Part shown: positions 1-8,682 of the stretch, in pieces
Layout: each line of letters begins with the position of its first letter
How positions within the stretch are numbered: the first letter of the stretch is position 1
Assembly: GCA_003427395.1 (NCBI GenBank)
Contig: BFEA01000499.1
Span: forward strand, 696,162 to 716,842
DNA from: Chara braunii
Lineage: Eukaryota; Streptophyta; Charophyceae; Charales; Characeae
Reading direction: 5' to 3'
Length of the DNA: 20,681 nt
Translations under genes and position numbers: made by a program
Notes under the pieces: generated by a model
Databases searched by the model: none
What the model was told of the DNA's origin: nothing
Seen by the model: only the letters and a program-made list of their open reading frames with translations

Positions 1-215
1 AAAAAACCACGATGGATGAACTTACCTTGGTCCGCCATCTCTCTCTCTTCCCCATCGCGACCTCGTCCCCCTTCCCTCCCATCCCGACTTCGTCGTTCCT
101 GCGTCCTCTCCCGACTCCCCCCCCCTGCCCCATCCTATCCCGACATCGTAGCTCCAACTCCTCTGGCTGGGGTTCCCCCCGCCTTATCCGACGTAAAAAA
201 AAAAAAAAAAAAAAA
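1..215 (+). repeat. Pyrimidine-rich dispersed repeat with poly(A) end, copy 1
   Basis: This CT-rich block repeats motifs such as CCCATCCCGACTT and CTATCCCGACATCGTAGCTCC and ends in a run of about 24 A (from about 187). A second copy follows at about 221-380 and a third lies at about 3640-3826. The A-run suggests a retroposed transcript, but I see no clear target-site duplication or RNA polymerase III box. Open frames here are low-complexity Ser/Pro strings and are not genes. Confidence 0.6.
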
Positions 216-220
216 CGATC

Positions 221-385
221 GATGAACTTACCTTGGACCGCCATCTCTTTCTCTTCCTCATCCCGACCTCCTCCCCCTTCCCTCCCATCCCGACTTTGTC
301 GCTCCTGCGACCTCATCCCGACTCGCCCCCCTTCCCCATCCTATCCCGACATCGTAGCCCCAACCCTCCAACTCGGGTTTGTGAC
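221..385 (+). repeat. Pyrimidine-rich dispersed repeat, copy 2
   Basis: This matches copy 1 in order and sequence, starting at the shared GATGAACTTACCTTGG motif and continuing through the CCGACATCGTAG motif. It diverges after about 385 and lacks a poly(A) tail. Copies 1 and 2 are adjacent in the same orientation, so they are either a tandem duplication or two insertions at a preferred site. Confidence 0.55.
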
Positions 386-1080
386 GAGCTACTTCCTGAA
401 CCCATGCTATCTTTCGTACCCCTGTTTTTGTATCAAACCAACCCCATTAAAAACCCCTTTCGTTTTCTTCTTTTCGGATGTCGCATTTCCTTTTTTTTTT
501 GGAAGTTTTTTTCGAATTTCGGGTTTTTGTTTTTCTTTTTTTGCAAGTCCGGAAATACATGGGAATTTACGTGCGTCTTAGCGACCGCACGAGGAATTGG
601 ACCCGCCAGTTGGAAATTCCGGGATAAGCGAAACTTCGACGTGTCCTTTTCGTATGTGTGAATGTTCTTGGTTGCGTCGGAGAAAACTCTCGGAATTTTG
701 CGTGAATAAGAATAGGCGTAGGATTTTCTTTTCCTGCGTCGCTTTTTCGCGCGTGGATATGGTGATTTCAATTTTGAATTAGGATAGAAGGAAGCTGTAA
801 CTGTTTCGGTGCCTTTTCTCTTTTTTTTTTGGTTAACGCCGCCGCGTATACAAGCTTTCTTCTCTTTTTGTCCCCCGCATCGCTCCCTCCCGCGCCTCCT
901 TTCCCTTCTCCCTCCTTTTTCTCTCTCCCCGTAACTGTTTTCCTTCTCTCTCTCTCTCCCTCTCGCTTCTTGATCGTCTGAATCTTGGATCCGTCTTGCG
1001 CTACGTCTCGCGCCTTTTCTCTTCTCACCCTCTGAGTCTGGCGCACGACGCCCGGTCCATCCATCGATAACTCCCGCTCA
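386..1080. other. Intergenic AT/CT-rich DNA, no gene recognised
   Basis: This stretch holds T-rich and CT-rich segments (about 475-545 and 880-960) and no recognisable coding domain. Frames on both strands are short and of low complexity. The CT-rich blocks toward the right end resemble pyrimidine patches upstream of plant core promoters and may belong to the promoter at 1081-1274. Confidence 0.4.
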
Positions 1081-1274
1081 CCAATGAGGTGCGTGGATGA
1101 ATAGGACCTTCCTATTGTGCGGCGAATCTGATTGGTTGAACCTTGAGTTTAGAGGGATCAACATGGCGTTCGTAGAGCATTCTTAGCAAAGTCTTCTCCT
1201 CCTGCTTCTCCTCTTACACCTCAGCTTTCCCGTCGCTTTCTCCCCCTTCTATCTCCCCTGTCGCGACTATAAAA
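1081..1274 (+). promoter_or_regulatory. Candidate RNA polymerase II promoter (CCAAT and TATA boxes)
   Basis: A TATAAAA box lies at 1268-1274. CCAAT motifs lie upstream at 1081-1085 (forward) and 1131-1135 (reverse, ATTGG), about 135-190 bases from the TATA box as in many plant class II promoters. CT-rich DNA separates them (about 1195-1260). Transcription would be expected to begin near 1297-1305. The box is followed by GC-rich, non-repetitive DNA that could be a 5' UTR. Orientation agrees with the candidate coding exon at 4947-5058. The link between them is inferred. Confidence 0.45.
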
Positions 1275-1296
1275 CCCGCAAGCGCGTCCGCAAATC

Positions 1297-1522
1297 TCTC
1301 TTACGTTCTCAACTCTCAAGCCAGCTTCCGGGAAGCAGTGGCTAGGCAGAGTGTTTGGTGCGAGTCGGAAAGTCCTATCGGGTTGACGATAGGCTGGCCG
1401 GTTGCGCGCTGGATCGCCACGACGGACTGTGGGATCAAGGCGAACCGTGTCGAGTCTACGACAACGGGGTGATGATCGCAGTGGTGGGAGTTAGCACGCG
1501 GTGGCCGGGATCGTCGGTGCGG
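1297..1522 (+). other. Candidate non-coding 5' UTR exon
   Basis: This GC-rich, unique-looking segment begins about 30 bases after the TATA box and ends before a good splice donor (GG|GTATGAGG, GT at 1523-1524). It contains a hairpin: CCTATCG (1374-1380) pairs with CGATAGG (1387-1393) around the loop GGTTGA. If spliced to the acceptor at 4945-4946 it would leave a leader of roughly 225 nt and an intron of about 3.4 kb. Exon ends are guesses from sequence signals. Confidence 0.35.
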
Positions 1523-2200
1523 GTATGAGGATTGATGATTGGAGTTGAGTGAGTGATTGGCCCGGGGCCCAAATGGAATTAACGGCGAATGCGCCTTTGT
1601 TGTTGCGGATCTTTCTCTTTGACAACGCTAAACTTCCTTCTTTTGGGTTGCGTCATCTCCTATCTCGACTCTTCCCGCCCCCCCCTTCCCCTTCTCCTCT
1701 ATCTTTGAACAATGATGTGTCTCGATGCTTCTCTCCTTCTCCTTCTCTTTTGGATAAGAGTGAATCTGCATGCTTTCCTTGTGTAAAAGAATTTCTTCCG
1801 GAACTCTTCCATTAGTTTCTTGGGTAATCCTCCTGCGCAAGGACCCCGCCTTTTTGTCTTGTGAACGGTGGATGCGTGTGTACTGTGTGAGCAATCCCTC
1901 TTTTCTTGTGCATGGCTGATTTTTCGCATCTTCCACAGTGAATGAATGTATGGAAATGCGCGTCTCTTTGGCGTTGATTAGATGATTGTCGTCGGGATTT
2001 TGTCCGAGAATGCAAGAGTGTTTAGATCTGTAGTTTCGGATGCATTGCGCATGTCATCTGCCTTATGCTGCACGACATCAACAACCAAGCCACCAGGAGG
2101 CCTTGAGAAACAAGGCGCCGGGGACCACGTTGTGTTGGCTCACTAAAACTGAGTCGCGGGTCGGTCCCTTAGCCATATGCATGATCAAGTTGATGCGTGT
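1523..2200. other. Unassigned DNA (possible start of a 5' UTR intron)
   Basis: No domain, repeat family or RNA gene is recognisable. A C-rich and CT-rich patch lies at about 1675-1755. Short frames on both strands show no protein-like conservation. It would be intronic if the promoter and the exon at 4947 belong to one gene. Confidence 0.3.
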
Positions 2201-2208
2201 TTTTTTTT

Positions 2209-2281
<73 letters not shown>
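2201..2281. repeat. Poly(T) followed by (CT)n microsatellite
   Basis: A run of T (about 2201-2213) leads into roughly 34 uninterrupted CT units. Frames through it read Ser-Leu or Arg-Glu repeats and are not genes. Confidence 0.95.
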
Positions 2282-2285
<4 letters not shown>

Positions 2286-2429
2286 TCGAAAAGGATTGAT
2301 CGGGGGATGCATGAGTGTTTCCTGTTCTTGATGACGTCTCGAGATATTTGCGGTTAATTGATATGTGGACTGACAAGCACCCTTCGATCGGGCGTCAGCC
2401 TCCCGTATCTCCCATCTCAACACGACCTT

Positions 2430-2779
2430 TTCCTTACAGCGAGGAAAGGACACGTGTATGCGAGTGGGATGTACGAGAAGCCGTCGCACAAATCGGGGGG
2501 CAATATTACTTCCCTCCGGCCAACAGTTGTTCAGGGTTCGTAGATGTTGGGTTTGTCATTATCGATACGCACTTTCCACCCTACTGGATATTGTTGCCAT
2601 TTAACGAACTGATCGTCATCCCGTGGACGACAGTAGAGCCCCATTGGCCTCGAACCCTGTGTACGGAGTGCCAGCGCTTCAATCACTACGAAGCGAAGGG
2701 TTTCCACTACCGAATACGGAGTGAAGACGAGCATAAGGAAAGAGGCACGCGGTTGAGACCATCCACATCGGACTCATAA
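2430..2779 (+). pseudogene. Possible zinc-knuckle (CCHC-like) protein relic
   Basis: The frame 2315-2779 (154 residues) has normal amino-acid complexity, unlike its surroundings. Near its C terminus it reads WPRTLCTECQRFNHYEAKG. This fits C-x2-C-x4-H-x4-C except that the last cysteine is glycine, which one TGT-to-GGT change could explain. A Val-Glu-Pro/Leu-Pro-rich stretch precedes it, as in the zf-CCHC_4/DUF4283 proteins encoded by plant LINE elements. I therefore read it as a decayed LINE or gag-like nucleic-acid-binding domain. No reverse transcriptase follows. It could also be a chance open frame. Confidence 0.3.
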
Positions 2780-3180
2780 CTGACCAGCGAACGACGTCGA
2801 GATTTGATACGAAAACGGGACACGCGAAGCGTACCAAAGCCCTTCCGCTCTAAACGACGGGCCGTGGCACGGTGGGAAGCCCGACAATACTTTTTGGATT
2901 GAATTTGGATTTTTCTCTCTTTCGCGCCCTGCCTGCGCGCGCATTCCGCGACGCGCGAAAGCAATCGACTTGCTTCATCGGACCAACACGGGGGATTTCA
3001 GTTCTGTTTGTGTCCCCACACTCAATTTCCAAAAATCCTTGGCACACCCCATCTTGCTGTTTTTCTGGGCCTTTTTCCGCACGTCTCACACTCCGAACGA
3101 AAGACAACACAGAGCGTGAGGTTGCGCATCACAGGTTCCCCCTCCCCTGTCAATCAATCAAAAAAAAAAAAAAAAAAGGG
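2780..3180. other. Unassigned DNA ending in a poly(A) tract
   Basis: GC-rich DNA with a CGCG-rich patch at about 2930-2960 is followed by an A18 run at about 3160-3177. The A-run may be the tail of a retroposed sequence, but no family resemblance to the other poly(A) repeats was seen. No gene is recognised. Confidence 0.3.
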
Positions 3181-3360
3181 TAACTTCGGCGCAGTCACGA
3201 AAACAGTTTGAAATTGCACTTAGGCAATCCCGCGAATACAACACAGCCCCACTTGACCCCACCTGTGCCGAATCGTTGGTTACATACATTCAGCATTACC
3301 GGCCCTTTTGCCTCAAGTGCAATTACAAACTCAAACCCTGACTGCGCCGTAGTTTTCTCA
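3178..3360. mobile_element. MITE-like foldback element 1
   Basis: The ends are imperfect inverted repeats of about 46 nt. The left arm (3182-3227) begins AACTTCGGCGCAGTCA and runs to AATTGCACTTAGGCAA. The right arm (about 3308-3354) gives the same order on the opposite strand, with roughly three quarters of positions matching. The size (about 180 bp), lack of coding capacity and inverted ends fit a miniature inverted-repeat element or foldback. A-rich runs flank both sides. No convincing target-site duplication was found. Confidence 0.5.
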
Positions 3361-3413
3361 AAAAAAAAAGTAAAAAAACCGAAATAAGTCGCTTTCAAGC
3401 CCCGCTCAAGTTC

Positions 3414-3415
<2 letters not shown>

Positions 3416-3500
<85 letters not shown>
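3416..3500. repeat. (GT)n microsatellite
   Basis: About 42 uninterrupted TG units. Frames through it read Cys-Val or His-Thr repeats and are not genes. Confidence 0.95.
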
Positions 3501-3501
<1 letters not shown>

Positions 3502-3826
3502 CCGAGCTTCCCCCTCGCCCTGACTTCCCCCTTCCTGCCGATTTCAAACCCCGCCTAGATAATCCCCGTCTAACCCATCCCGACTTCGCTCCTCCAGCTC
3601 GGGCTTCCCCCTCCCCTATCCTGACGTGAGCCAATCGCTCCCCCCTCCGTTCAACGCCTCTCTCTCTTCCCCATCTCGACCTCCTGCCCCCTCCCTCCCA
3701 TCCCGACTTTGTCTCTCCTGCGACCTCGTCCCGACTCCCCCCCCTCCCCCATCTTATCTCGACATCGTAGCTCCAGCTCCTCCAGCTCGGGTTCCCCCTC
3801 CCCTATCCCGACGTGAGCCAGCAGGA
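3501..3826 (+). repeat. Pyrimidine-rich dispersed repeat, copy 3 (partly duplicated)
   Basis: Positions 3640-3826 match the 1-215 and 221-385 repeats through the CCCATCCCGACTTTGTC and CGACATCGTAGCTCCAGCTCC motifs and continue to CCCTATCCCGACGTGAGCC. The preceding 3501-3632 shares the same 3' part (CTCCAGCTCGGGCTTCCCC and CCTATCCTGACGTGAGCC). The family is therefore partly duplicated here. No poly(A) tail is present on this copy. Confidence 0.55.
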
Positions 3827-4036
3827 TGAGGGAGTGTGAGGCCTGGAAGAGCCCGGCAGGGAGTAAGAAGGTGTTGGAGAACCTTGTAAGGTTGAGTTAG
3901 GGATTTCGCGGGTTCAGGGGCATTTGCAGGACTTAGGCAGGCTATGCCCGTAAGTTCTAAAATTCTTAGTAGGCTCCTAGTCTTATTTTCATGGAATTTT
4001 CTGAATTTTCTGATGACTTTTCTGAATGTGCTCGTT

Positions 4037-4183
4037 ATGGGACGCTGGCCCCGTTCCCAGTTTCTGCCAATTTGTGAGGATATGGTTGTATTTATGGGAC
4101 GCTGGACCCGGTTTCCAGCAGGTGCTGCTCCCCACCAATAGATGGAGCTTGTGTTTTCCAAAAAAAAAAAAAAAAAAAAAAAA
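4037..4183 (+). repeat. Poly(A)-ended retroposon fragment, family 2 copy 1
   Basis: The 3' segment runs GGGACGCTGGACCCGGTTTC then CAGCAGGTGCTGCTCCCCAC and TAGATGGAGCTTGTG, and ends in 24 A (4160-4183). A clearly related segment with its own A-tail lies at 13530-13620, and a short piece lies at 20457-20485. A weaker partial copy (GGGACGCTGGCCCCGTTCCC) starts at 4040 in this same feature. Sequence shared up to a poly(A) run indicates a SINE- or LINE-type 3' end. The 5' end is not defined. Confidence 0.6.
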
Positions 4184-4187
4184 GGTT

Positions 4188-4367
4188 ATACCACCAGTAC
4201 CTCCGAGCCTATTTTCGACGTGGTACTGGCCAGTACCCGAACTTTTAGGAGGCCGGGCCCGACAAAGGCTGCCGTTGATAAATCTGATCGGCGGCCGTGA
4301 AAATGTTTCGGCCTCCTGAAAGGTCGGAGGCCGAGTATTCTCGAACCGTCAAAGGTACTGGTGGTTA
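4188..4367. mobile_element. MITE-like foldback element 2
   Basis: Perfect 13-bp terminal inverted repeats, ACCACCAGTACCT at 4190-4202 and its complement at 4353-4365, bound an element of about 176 bp. Inside are a second inverted pair of about 19 nt (4237-4255 with 4309-4327, 17 of 19 matching) and a perfect 14-bp palindrome GTACTGGCCAGTAC (4223-4236). No open frame of note is present. It sits directly after the poly(A) of the retroposon to its left. Target-site duplication is ambiguous (TA or TTA). Confidence 0.65.
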
Positions 4368-4864
4368 AAAAAAAAACAAAAAAAAGAGAAGTTTCCACCG
4401 GGCGTTTTCCAGGTATAATGCAAGTTGGCACTGGGACTGGGTATAGCCGGTATTCCCATCTTCATGTGGGGTAAAGATGCAATTTTCCTTCATTTGTTTT
4501 GGCGGGAAGGAGTGGTGACTGCAGTTGCAGTATGAAAGCATAGCGAGTGTTCAAATCCTGACGTCAGATCGCACTGTGCTCTCCGGTGGAGTTCAGCGGC
4601 CCTCACGAACCCGACCCGGAATTGCTGTCAGATTCGTTCGAGAATCGGTTTAGAAATCGGTTGCCGCCAACCCGTCTTCACCCGAATCGAATGTACGGTC
4701 ATTTTCGCCGCATTTCTACGGAAAGGTGGTCCAGATACGGCTACAGCGACCATACGTTCTATTCGGGGGAAGACAGTAGTCGGCCTGGAGTGCGGAGATT
4801 GAACCCTCGGAAGTTACGTATCTGTGACCAGCAGGTAGACACGTGGCTGCACAGCAAGGGGCTG

Positions 4865-4865
<1 letters not shown>
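4368..4865. other. Unassigned DNA before the CT tract
   Basis: Mixed-composition DNA with no recognised domain. A motif near 4546-4557 (GTGTTCAAATCCTG) looks like a degenerate tRNA B box but no tRNA fold surrounds it. An open frame (4586-5038) runs into Ser-Leu repeats and does not resemble a known protein. It would be intronic in the gene model proposed here. Confidence 0.3.

Positions 4866-4924
<59 letters not shown>
4866..4924. repeat. (CT)n microsatellite in polypyrimidine-tract position
   Basis: About 29 CT units are followed by more pyrimidines and then CGGCAG (AG at 4945-4946). On the plus strand the tract sits where a 3' splice-site polypyrimidine tract would be. Confidence 0.9.
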
Positions 4925-4927
<3 letters not shown>

Positions 4928-4946
4928 CCCTCCCTCTTTTCGGCAG

Positions 4947-5058
4947 GAGACACAATATCTGTGAATGGATATGGCAGCGATGGATTCTTGCGGTCACGAG
5001 ATGGCCGATGGCCACGTCAGCATGCCGCTACCCGCTGAAGAGAAGTTTACCGTTGCTG
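4947..5058 (+). CDS. Candidate first coding exon, 31 codons, product unknown
   Basis: The exon is bounded by a strong acceptor (pyrimidine tract then CGGCAG, AG at 4945-4946) and a near-consensus donor (G|GTATGT, GT at 5059-5060). The coding part starts at ATG 4965, immediately after an in-frame TGA (4962-4964), which fixes the start if the model is right. It encodes a methionine-rich peptide beginning MDMAAMDSCGHEMADGHV and ending AEEKFTVA, phase 1 at the donor. A second in-frame ATG (4971) has G at -3 and at +4. No known family is recognised from 31 residues. The following exon was not found, so this could be a chance splice-site pair. No signal peptide is evident. Confidence 0.4.
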
Positions 5059-5077
5059 GTATGTAATTCAACCCCAT

Positions 5078-5079
<2 letters not shown>

Positions 5080-5128
<49 letters not shown>
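5080..5128. repeat. (CT)n microsatellite
   Basis: About 24 CT units begin 20 bases after the candidate splice donor at 5059 and are followed by C-rich DNA. Confidence 0.95.
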
Positions 5129-5131
<3 letters not shown>

Positions 5132-5404
5132 CCCGCCCTGTCCATGCCCTATTCCTCTTGTTCTCCTACTTGGACCTGTCTCTGTCATTCGTTGTCGCTC
5201 TCGTTCTTTTTCTTTGTGCCAAATGGTTGGGCAAGTTCCAATCTTTTTTTTTTTTTTTTTGTGGTTCCCTCCCCTCATTTTGGTGGCAAAGGAAACATGG
5301 AATCCCTCCGCACACTGATGTTTGTGGAAATACATCAAAAAGAAAACAACCCTCCCGCCCGCCCCCAACGCGTTCATCAACAGGGGTACAAATGCCCCAA
5401 CCCA

Positions 5405-5512
5405 TCTACTGAGGAACAAAGAAGAAGAGCGAAGCACATAACTGGAAGATCGGAAGCTTATTATAGAGACTTTGGAATATCTCGTCATACATTTCGGGAG
5501 ATAGCTCATGCT
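5405..5512 (+). pseudogene. rps14: Fragment of plastid-type ribosomal protein S14 (possible NUPT)
   Basis: In the frame starting at 5405 the translation contains ITGRSEAYYRDFGISRH followed by TFREIAHA. Plastid S14 proteins carry the signature TGR-P-R-x-x-YRDFG-L-S-R/G-H-x-x-RE-x-x-HA near their C terminus, so about 17 of 24 positions agree. The cysteine normally just before the TGR motif is missing, the N-terminal half is unrecognisable, and similarity stops at AHA without the usual C-terminal tail. The codons are AT-rich compared with flanking DNA, as expected for plastid-derived DNA. I read it as a decayed organelle-to-nucleus transfer. An exon of a nuclear S14 gene is less likely because no clear splice sites flank it. 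Confidence 0.5.
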
Positions 5513-5651
5513 TTCTCTCTTTTTCCGCCCCCTTCACTCATCGAACCCCTCCCCCACGAATATCCTTTTTCCATCTTTCTTGTTCCTCGATTTGAGCGGC
5601 TGTGTCTGGACAGGTGTCACAAACGCGCACGCACTCACAAAGAGAACGACG

Positions 5652-5659
5652 TACACACA

Positions 5660-5728
<69 letters not shown>

Positions 5729-5729
5729 N

Positions 5730-5818
<89 letters not shown>
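5652..5818. repeat. Compound (AC)n-(AG)n microsatellite with one N
   Basis: About 11 AC units (5652-5674) run into about 70 AG units up to about 5817. The undetermined base at 5729 sits inside the AG tract and is probably an unresolved length or phase join. Frames through it (Arg-Glu, Ser-Leu) are not genes. Confidence 0.95.
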
Positions 5819-5819
<1 letters not shown>

Positions 5820-6000
5820 GGCACAGGGAGAAAACGGAATGTGAAGATAAATCTGGCTCTAGAGAAGGACACGAGGGAGGCATAGTGGAAAAGATCGAAG
5901 TGAAACTAACGCAAGTTATAAAAATACAATTTTTTTTTTAATGTTCTCGTGGAAGTGGGGTATGGCTAAAAGCGAGAAAAGGTTCTTAAGATTTCCAGAA

Positions 6001-7270
6001 CATTTTTTTTATGGGTTGATTGATTGATTGATTGATTGATTTTCCTTACCAGGGATTTGAGGGAAGCGTTGATTTGCTGTTGTTAGATAATGAATGGAAG
6101 TCGTAAAAAATCAATCGACACGTCGATTGATCAATCAAATGGATGAACTATTCCCATCATTCAATTCGTCGAAGTAATCAAATCCATCAACCAAATCAAT
6201 CGAATCAATCGGTTGATCAATAGAATCACTCGGTCGATCAATCCAATCAGTGGAATCAAGGAAATCAATCGAATCAATCGGATCTATAATCGAGTCAATG
6301 GATAGGCCAATCAATCGAATCAATCGAATCAATCGAATCAATTGGTAGAGTGATCGAATCAATCGAATCAATCGAATCAGTCGGATCAATCAGATCGAGT
6401 CGATGGACAGGCCAATCAATTGAATCAATCGAATCAATCCGGAGGTTGATTGAATCAATCAATTGACGAATGGACTCGTCGATCGACCTGCCATGCAATT
6501 TGATCAATTGATCCAATCGGCCAATCGATGCAATAGGATAAATCCATCCATCCATCTGTCGAATCATTCGGCCAATGGATGTTAGATTGGTCGATCAAAG
6601 ACCTGTCAGCCAGTGGTATTGATCAAACATATGCATCCGTCGATCGACTATCAACCAATCAACGGACAAATCTGTCGTTTGTGTCGATAGATTGGTCAAT
6701 CAACAAACCAATAAACCAATCTGTCGATCAATAAACCAATAAACAAAACGGTCGATCAACAAACGAATCAACCAATCAACCCATCAACCAGTCGGTCGAT
6801 CAATAAACCAATAAACCAATCAACCAACCAATCAACCAATCAACCAATCAACCAATTAACCAATTAACCAATCAACCAATCAATCAATCAAGCTAATCAA
6901 GCCAATCTATCAATTATGTCGATGACTGCATTCATGATCAACCTAAAGTGATCGCTGGATGGATCTGTCCGTCTGTCGATATAGATCTTCTTCTCCTATC
7001 TGTCGACAGATAAGTTTATCGACGAGTGAGGCAGTCAATCGACAGAACGATCAATCGAACCCTTCTAGCCTAATTAATGAATTAGCAATCCATTAGTCAA
7101 TCAATCAATCAATCGATCCATCAATCAACGAACCAATCAATCAATCCATGAATCAACGAACCAATCAATCAATCCATGAATCAACGAACCAATCAGTCAA
7201 TCAATGAATCAATCAATGAATCAATCAATGAATGAATCAATCAATCAATCAATCAATCAACCAATCAACG

Positions 7271-7301
<31 letters not shown>

Positions 7302-7340
7302 TGGTCAATCAATTGATGAATCGATCAAGCGAATCGGTAA
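6001..7340. repeat. 1.3-kb cryptically simple region built from AATC/GATT words
   Basis: A short (GATT)n block (about 6016-6042) is followed by over 1.2 kb dominated by AATC, AACC and ATCG words, with purer (AATC)n runs at about 7098-7120 and 7200-7310. The first block is the reverse complement of the rest. Frames read Ile-Asp-Ser or Asn-Gln-Ser repeats and are not proteins. It looks like an old tetranucleotide array diversified by slippage and point changes. Confidence 0.85.
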
Positions 7341-7569
7341 ACGGCCGAGTTTACACCACTGTGAATCTCTCTTCAACGATGTGCATGCCTCTTTTGGGCA
7401 TATAAAATGGCTACTAAGGCAATTGCAACCCACGTCGAGCACTGCGAATGATTAGCACGTTGGATATAATTTGCAATATATAATTTTTGCATGATATTTT
7501 TGCCTTTCTTTTTCCGTTTTGTATATATTTTTCCTCATGCATTTTTTTTTTTTTCATTATATATTTTCG
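7341..7569. other. AT-rich unassigned DNA
   Basis: This AT-rich segment between the tetranucleotide region and the minisatellite has no recognisable gene or RNA. A T-rich patch lies at about 7541-7555. Confidence 0.3.
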
Positions 7570-7655
7570 ACCATGGAAATATGCAAAACGGTGGGACCAA
7601 ACCAAAATGTCCCGGGACCAAACCAAAATGTCCCGGAACGAAACCAACGTACGTC
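7570..7655. repeat. Left part of a (accaaaccaaaatgtcccgg)n-type minisatellite
   Basis: Units of about 20 nt (ACCAAACCAAAATGTCCCGG) occur twice at about 7605-7637, followed by a decayed unit. The array resumes at 12246 on the other side of the retrotransposon. The four bases CGTC at 7652-7655 are repeated at 12242-12245 and form the target-site duplication. Confidence 0.75.
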
Positions 7656-8642
7656 TGCAAGGAAAATGAGCAACAGCGAGATGACAATACCCAGATTGCA
7701 CAAACACATTGAAAGCCAGAAAGTTTCACAGTGTCCAGAAAGCAGCATTGCACCAATATAACACCAATGGAGAATCGTAACAAACCAAATGTCAATGAGA
7801 GCTTGCTCTCGCCACCACCGACATAAGTGTCCAGGCCCTTCTCCCTACTTGGCGCTCGGTGCCCAGCCTACTCCCTACACAGCTACTATCTGCCTACTAA
7901 TGAACAATGCAACTGTTGACGTCAGCAGCCAACGAAGTACTTGAAGATGTCGACCAATGCAGACCATCGGCAATACCAGGTATGTGTCCTCACATCATCA
8001 TCGTTCTCTCTCTCTCCCTCGACTTTCACCCACGTCTTCCCTCTGTACACCCGAAGACCACCCCTGCGCCTCACTGTAGTCCAAACCCCAGCCAGCTATG
8101 GAGGCTGGGCTATGGCGGTGCCCTCGGCAGCGCCCTTCTTCTCGCACGACCGCACGCACACAGCACCTTGCCCTTAGCGCACAGCAGCATTCGAGCCTAT
8201 GCTCCAGCAGCGCTGCTGCACAAACTGGCAAGTGCCCGAATGAGCCTCTAGGCAGCGAGCTCTTTCCTATATGGAAAGAGTCTGCCTGCCCCGACGGCCT
8301 GGCTGGGCTGGGCCTGTGCCCCAGAAGCTTCGGGTAGGCCCCAAGAGGCTGTGCCTCTGCTGCAGCTGCTGGGCCTCATTCAGTTAGGCTCCCCAACTAT
8401 TTGTGTATGTTGCTGTGATTCCTGCCCAGGGCCTGAAGTTAGAAAAGGCCTGGAAGGGCGAAGAAAGTCTTTGCTGCCCGGGCCTGGGTTCCCTCAACCA
8501 ACTGGCGCCGCACAACTGCCTGGACCCCAAATACGAAATTGACAGTAATGGGCCTCTCGTGATTTGTTAGGCCCGCCTTCACTTAGGGCGGGCACATCTG
8601 TATCAGGGCCCCTTAGGCCTGCCGAGGAACCAGATCCTCGCA
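7656..8642 (-). repeat. 3' LTR of the chromovirus (element on minus strand)
   Basis: About 987 bp long and close to identical to 11264-12241 apart from scattered substitutions and small indels. Plus-strand ends are TGCAAGGAAAATGAG and CAGATCCTCGCA. It contains a perfect 8-bp hairpin, CTCTTTCC (8260-8267) with GGAAAGAG (8273-8280) around TATAT, conserved in the other LTR. Moderate LTR divergence means the insertion is not brand new. Short open frames in it are shadows. Confidence 0.9.
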
Positions 8643-8656
8643 TTCCTTCCTCCTTT
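8643..8656 (-). other. Polypurine tract
   Basis: On the minus strand this reads AAAGGAGGAAGGAA and lies immediately upstream of the 3' LTR. It is the expected primer site for plus-strand DNA synthesis. Confidence 0.8.
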
Positions 8657-8682
8657 ACTTCGATGGTTCCCTGAGAAGTCTT

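Noticed and set aside
2040-2489. Ser-Leu and Arg-Glu open frames on both strands
   Set aside because: Direct translations of the CT/GA microsatellite. The same holds at 4586-5038, 5508-5885 and 17985-18355.
4010-4016. CTGATGA motif
   Set aside because: Surrounding AT-rich DNA gives no helices I-III and no GAAA.
4546-4557. tRNA B-box-like GTGTTCAAATCCTG
   Set aside because: T-stem and acceptor pairs do not form and no A box is found at a suitable distance.
5144-5941. Long open frame of 265 codons on the plus strand
   Set aside because: Mostly translated microsatellite and polypyrimidine DNA across an N. Only the S14-like stretch (5405-5512) is protein-like.
7089-7320. CRISPR-like regular repeats
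   Set aside because: Tetranucleotide slippage words, with no constant repeat and unique-spacer pattern. The host is eukaryotic.
6135-7455. Ile-Asp-Ser and Asn-Gln-Ser repeat proteins
   Set aside because: Products of the AATC/GATT simple-sequence region. No domain, start context or codon bias.
7907-8542. Open frames of 60-114 codons on both strands
   Set aside because: They lie inside the 3' LTR and have equivalents in the 5' LTR. Non-coding LTR sequence.
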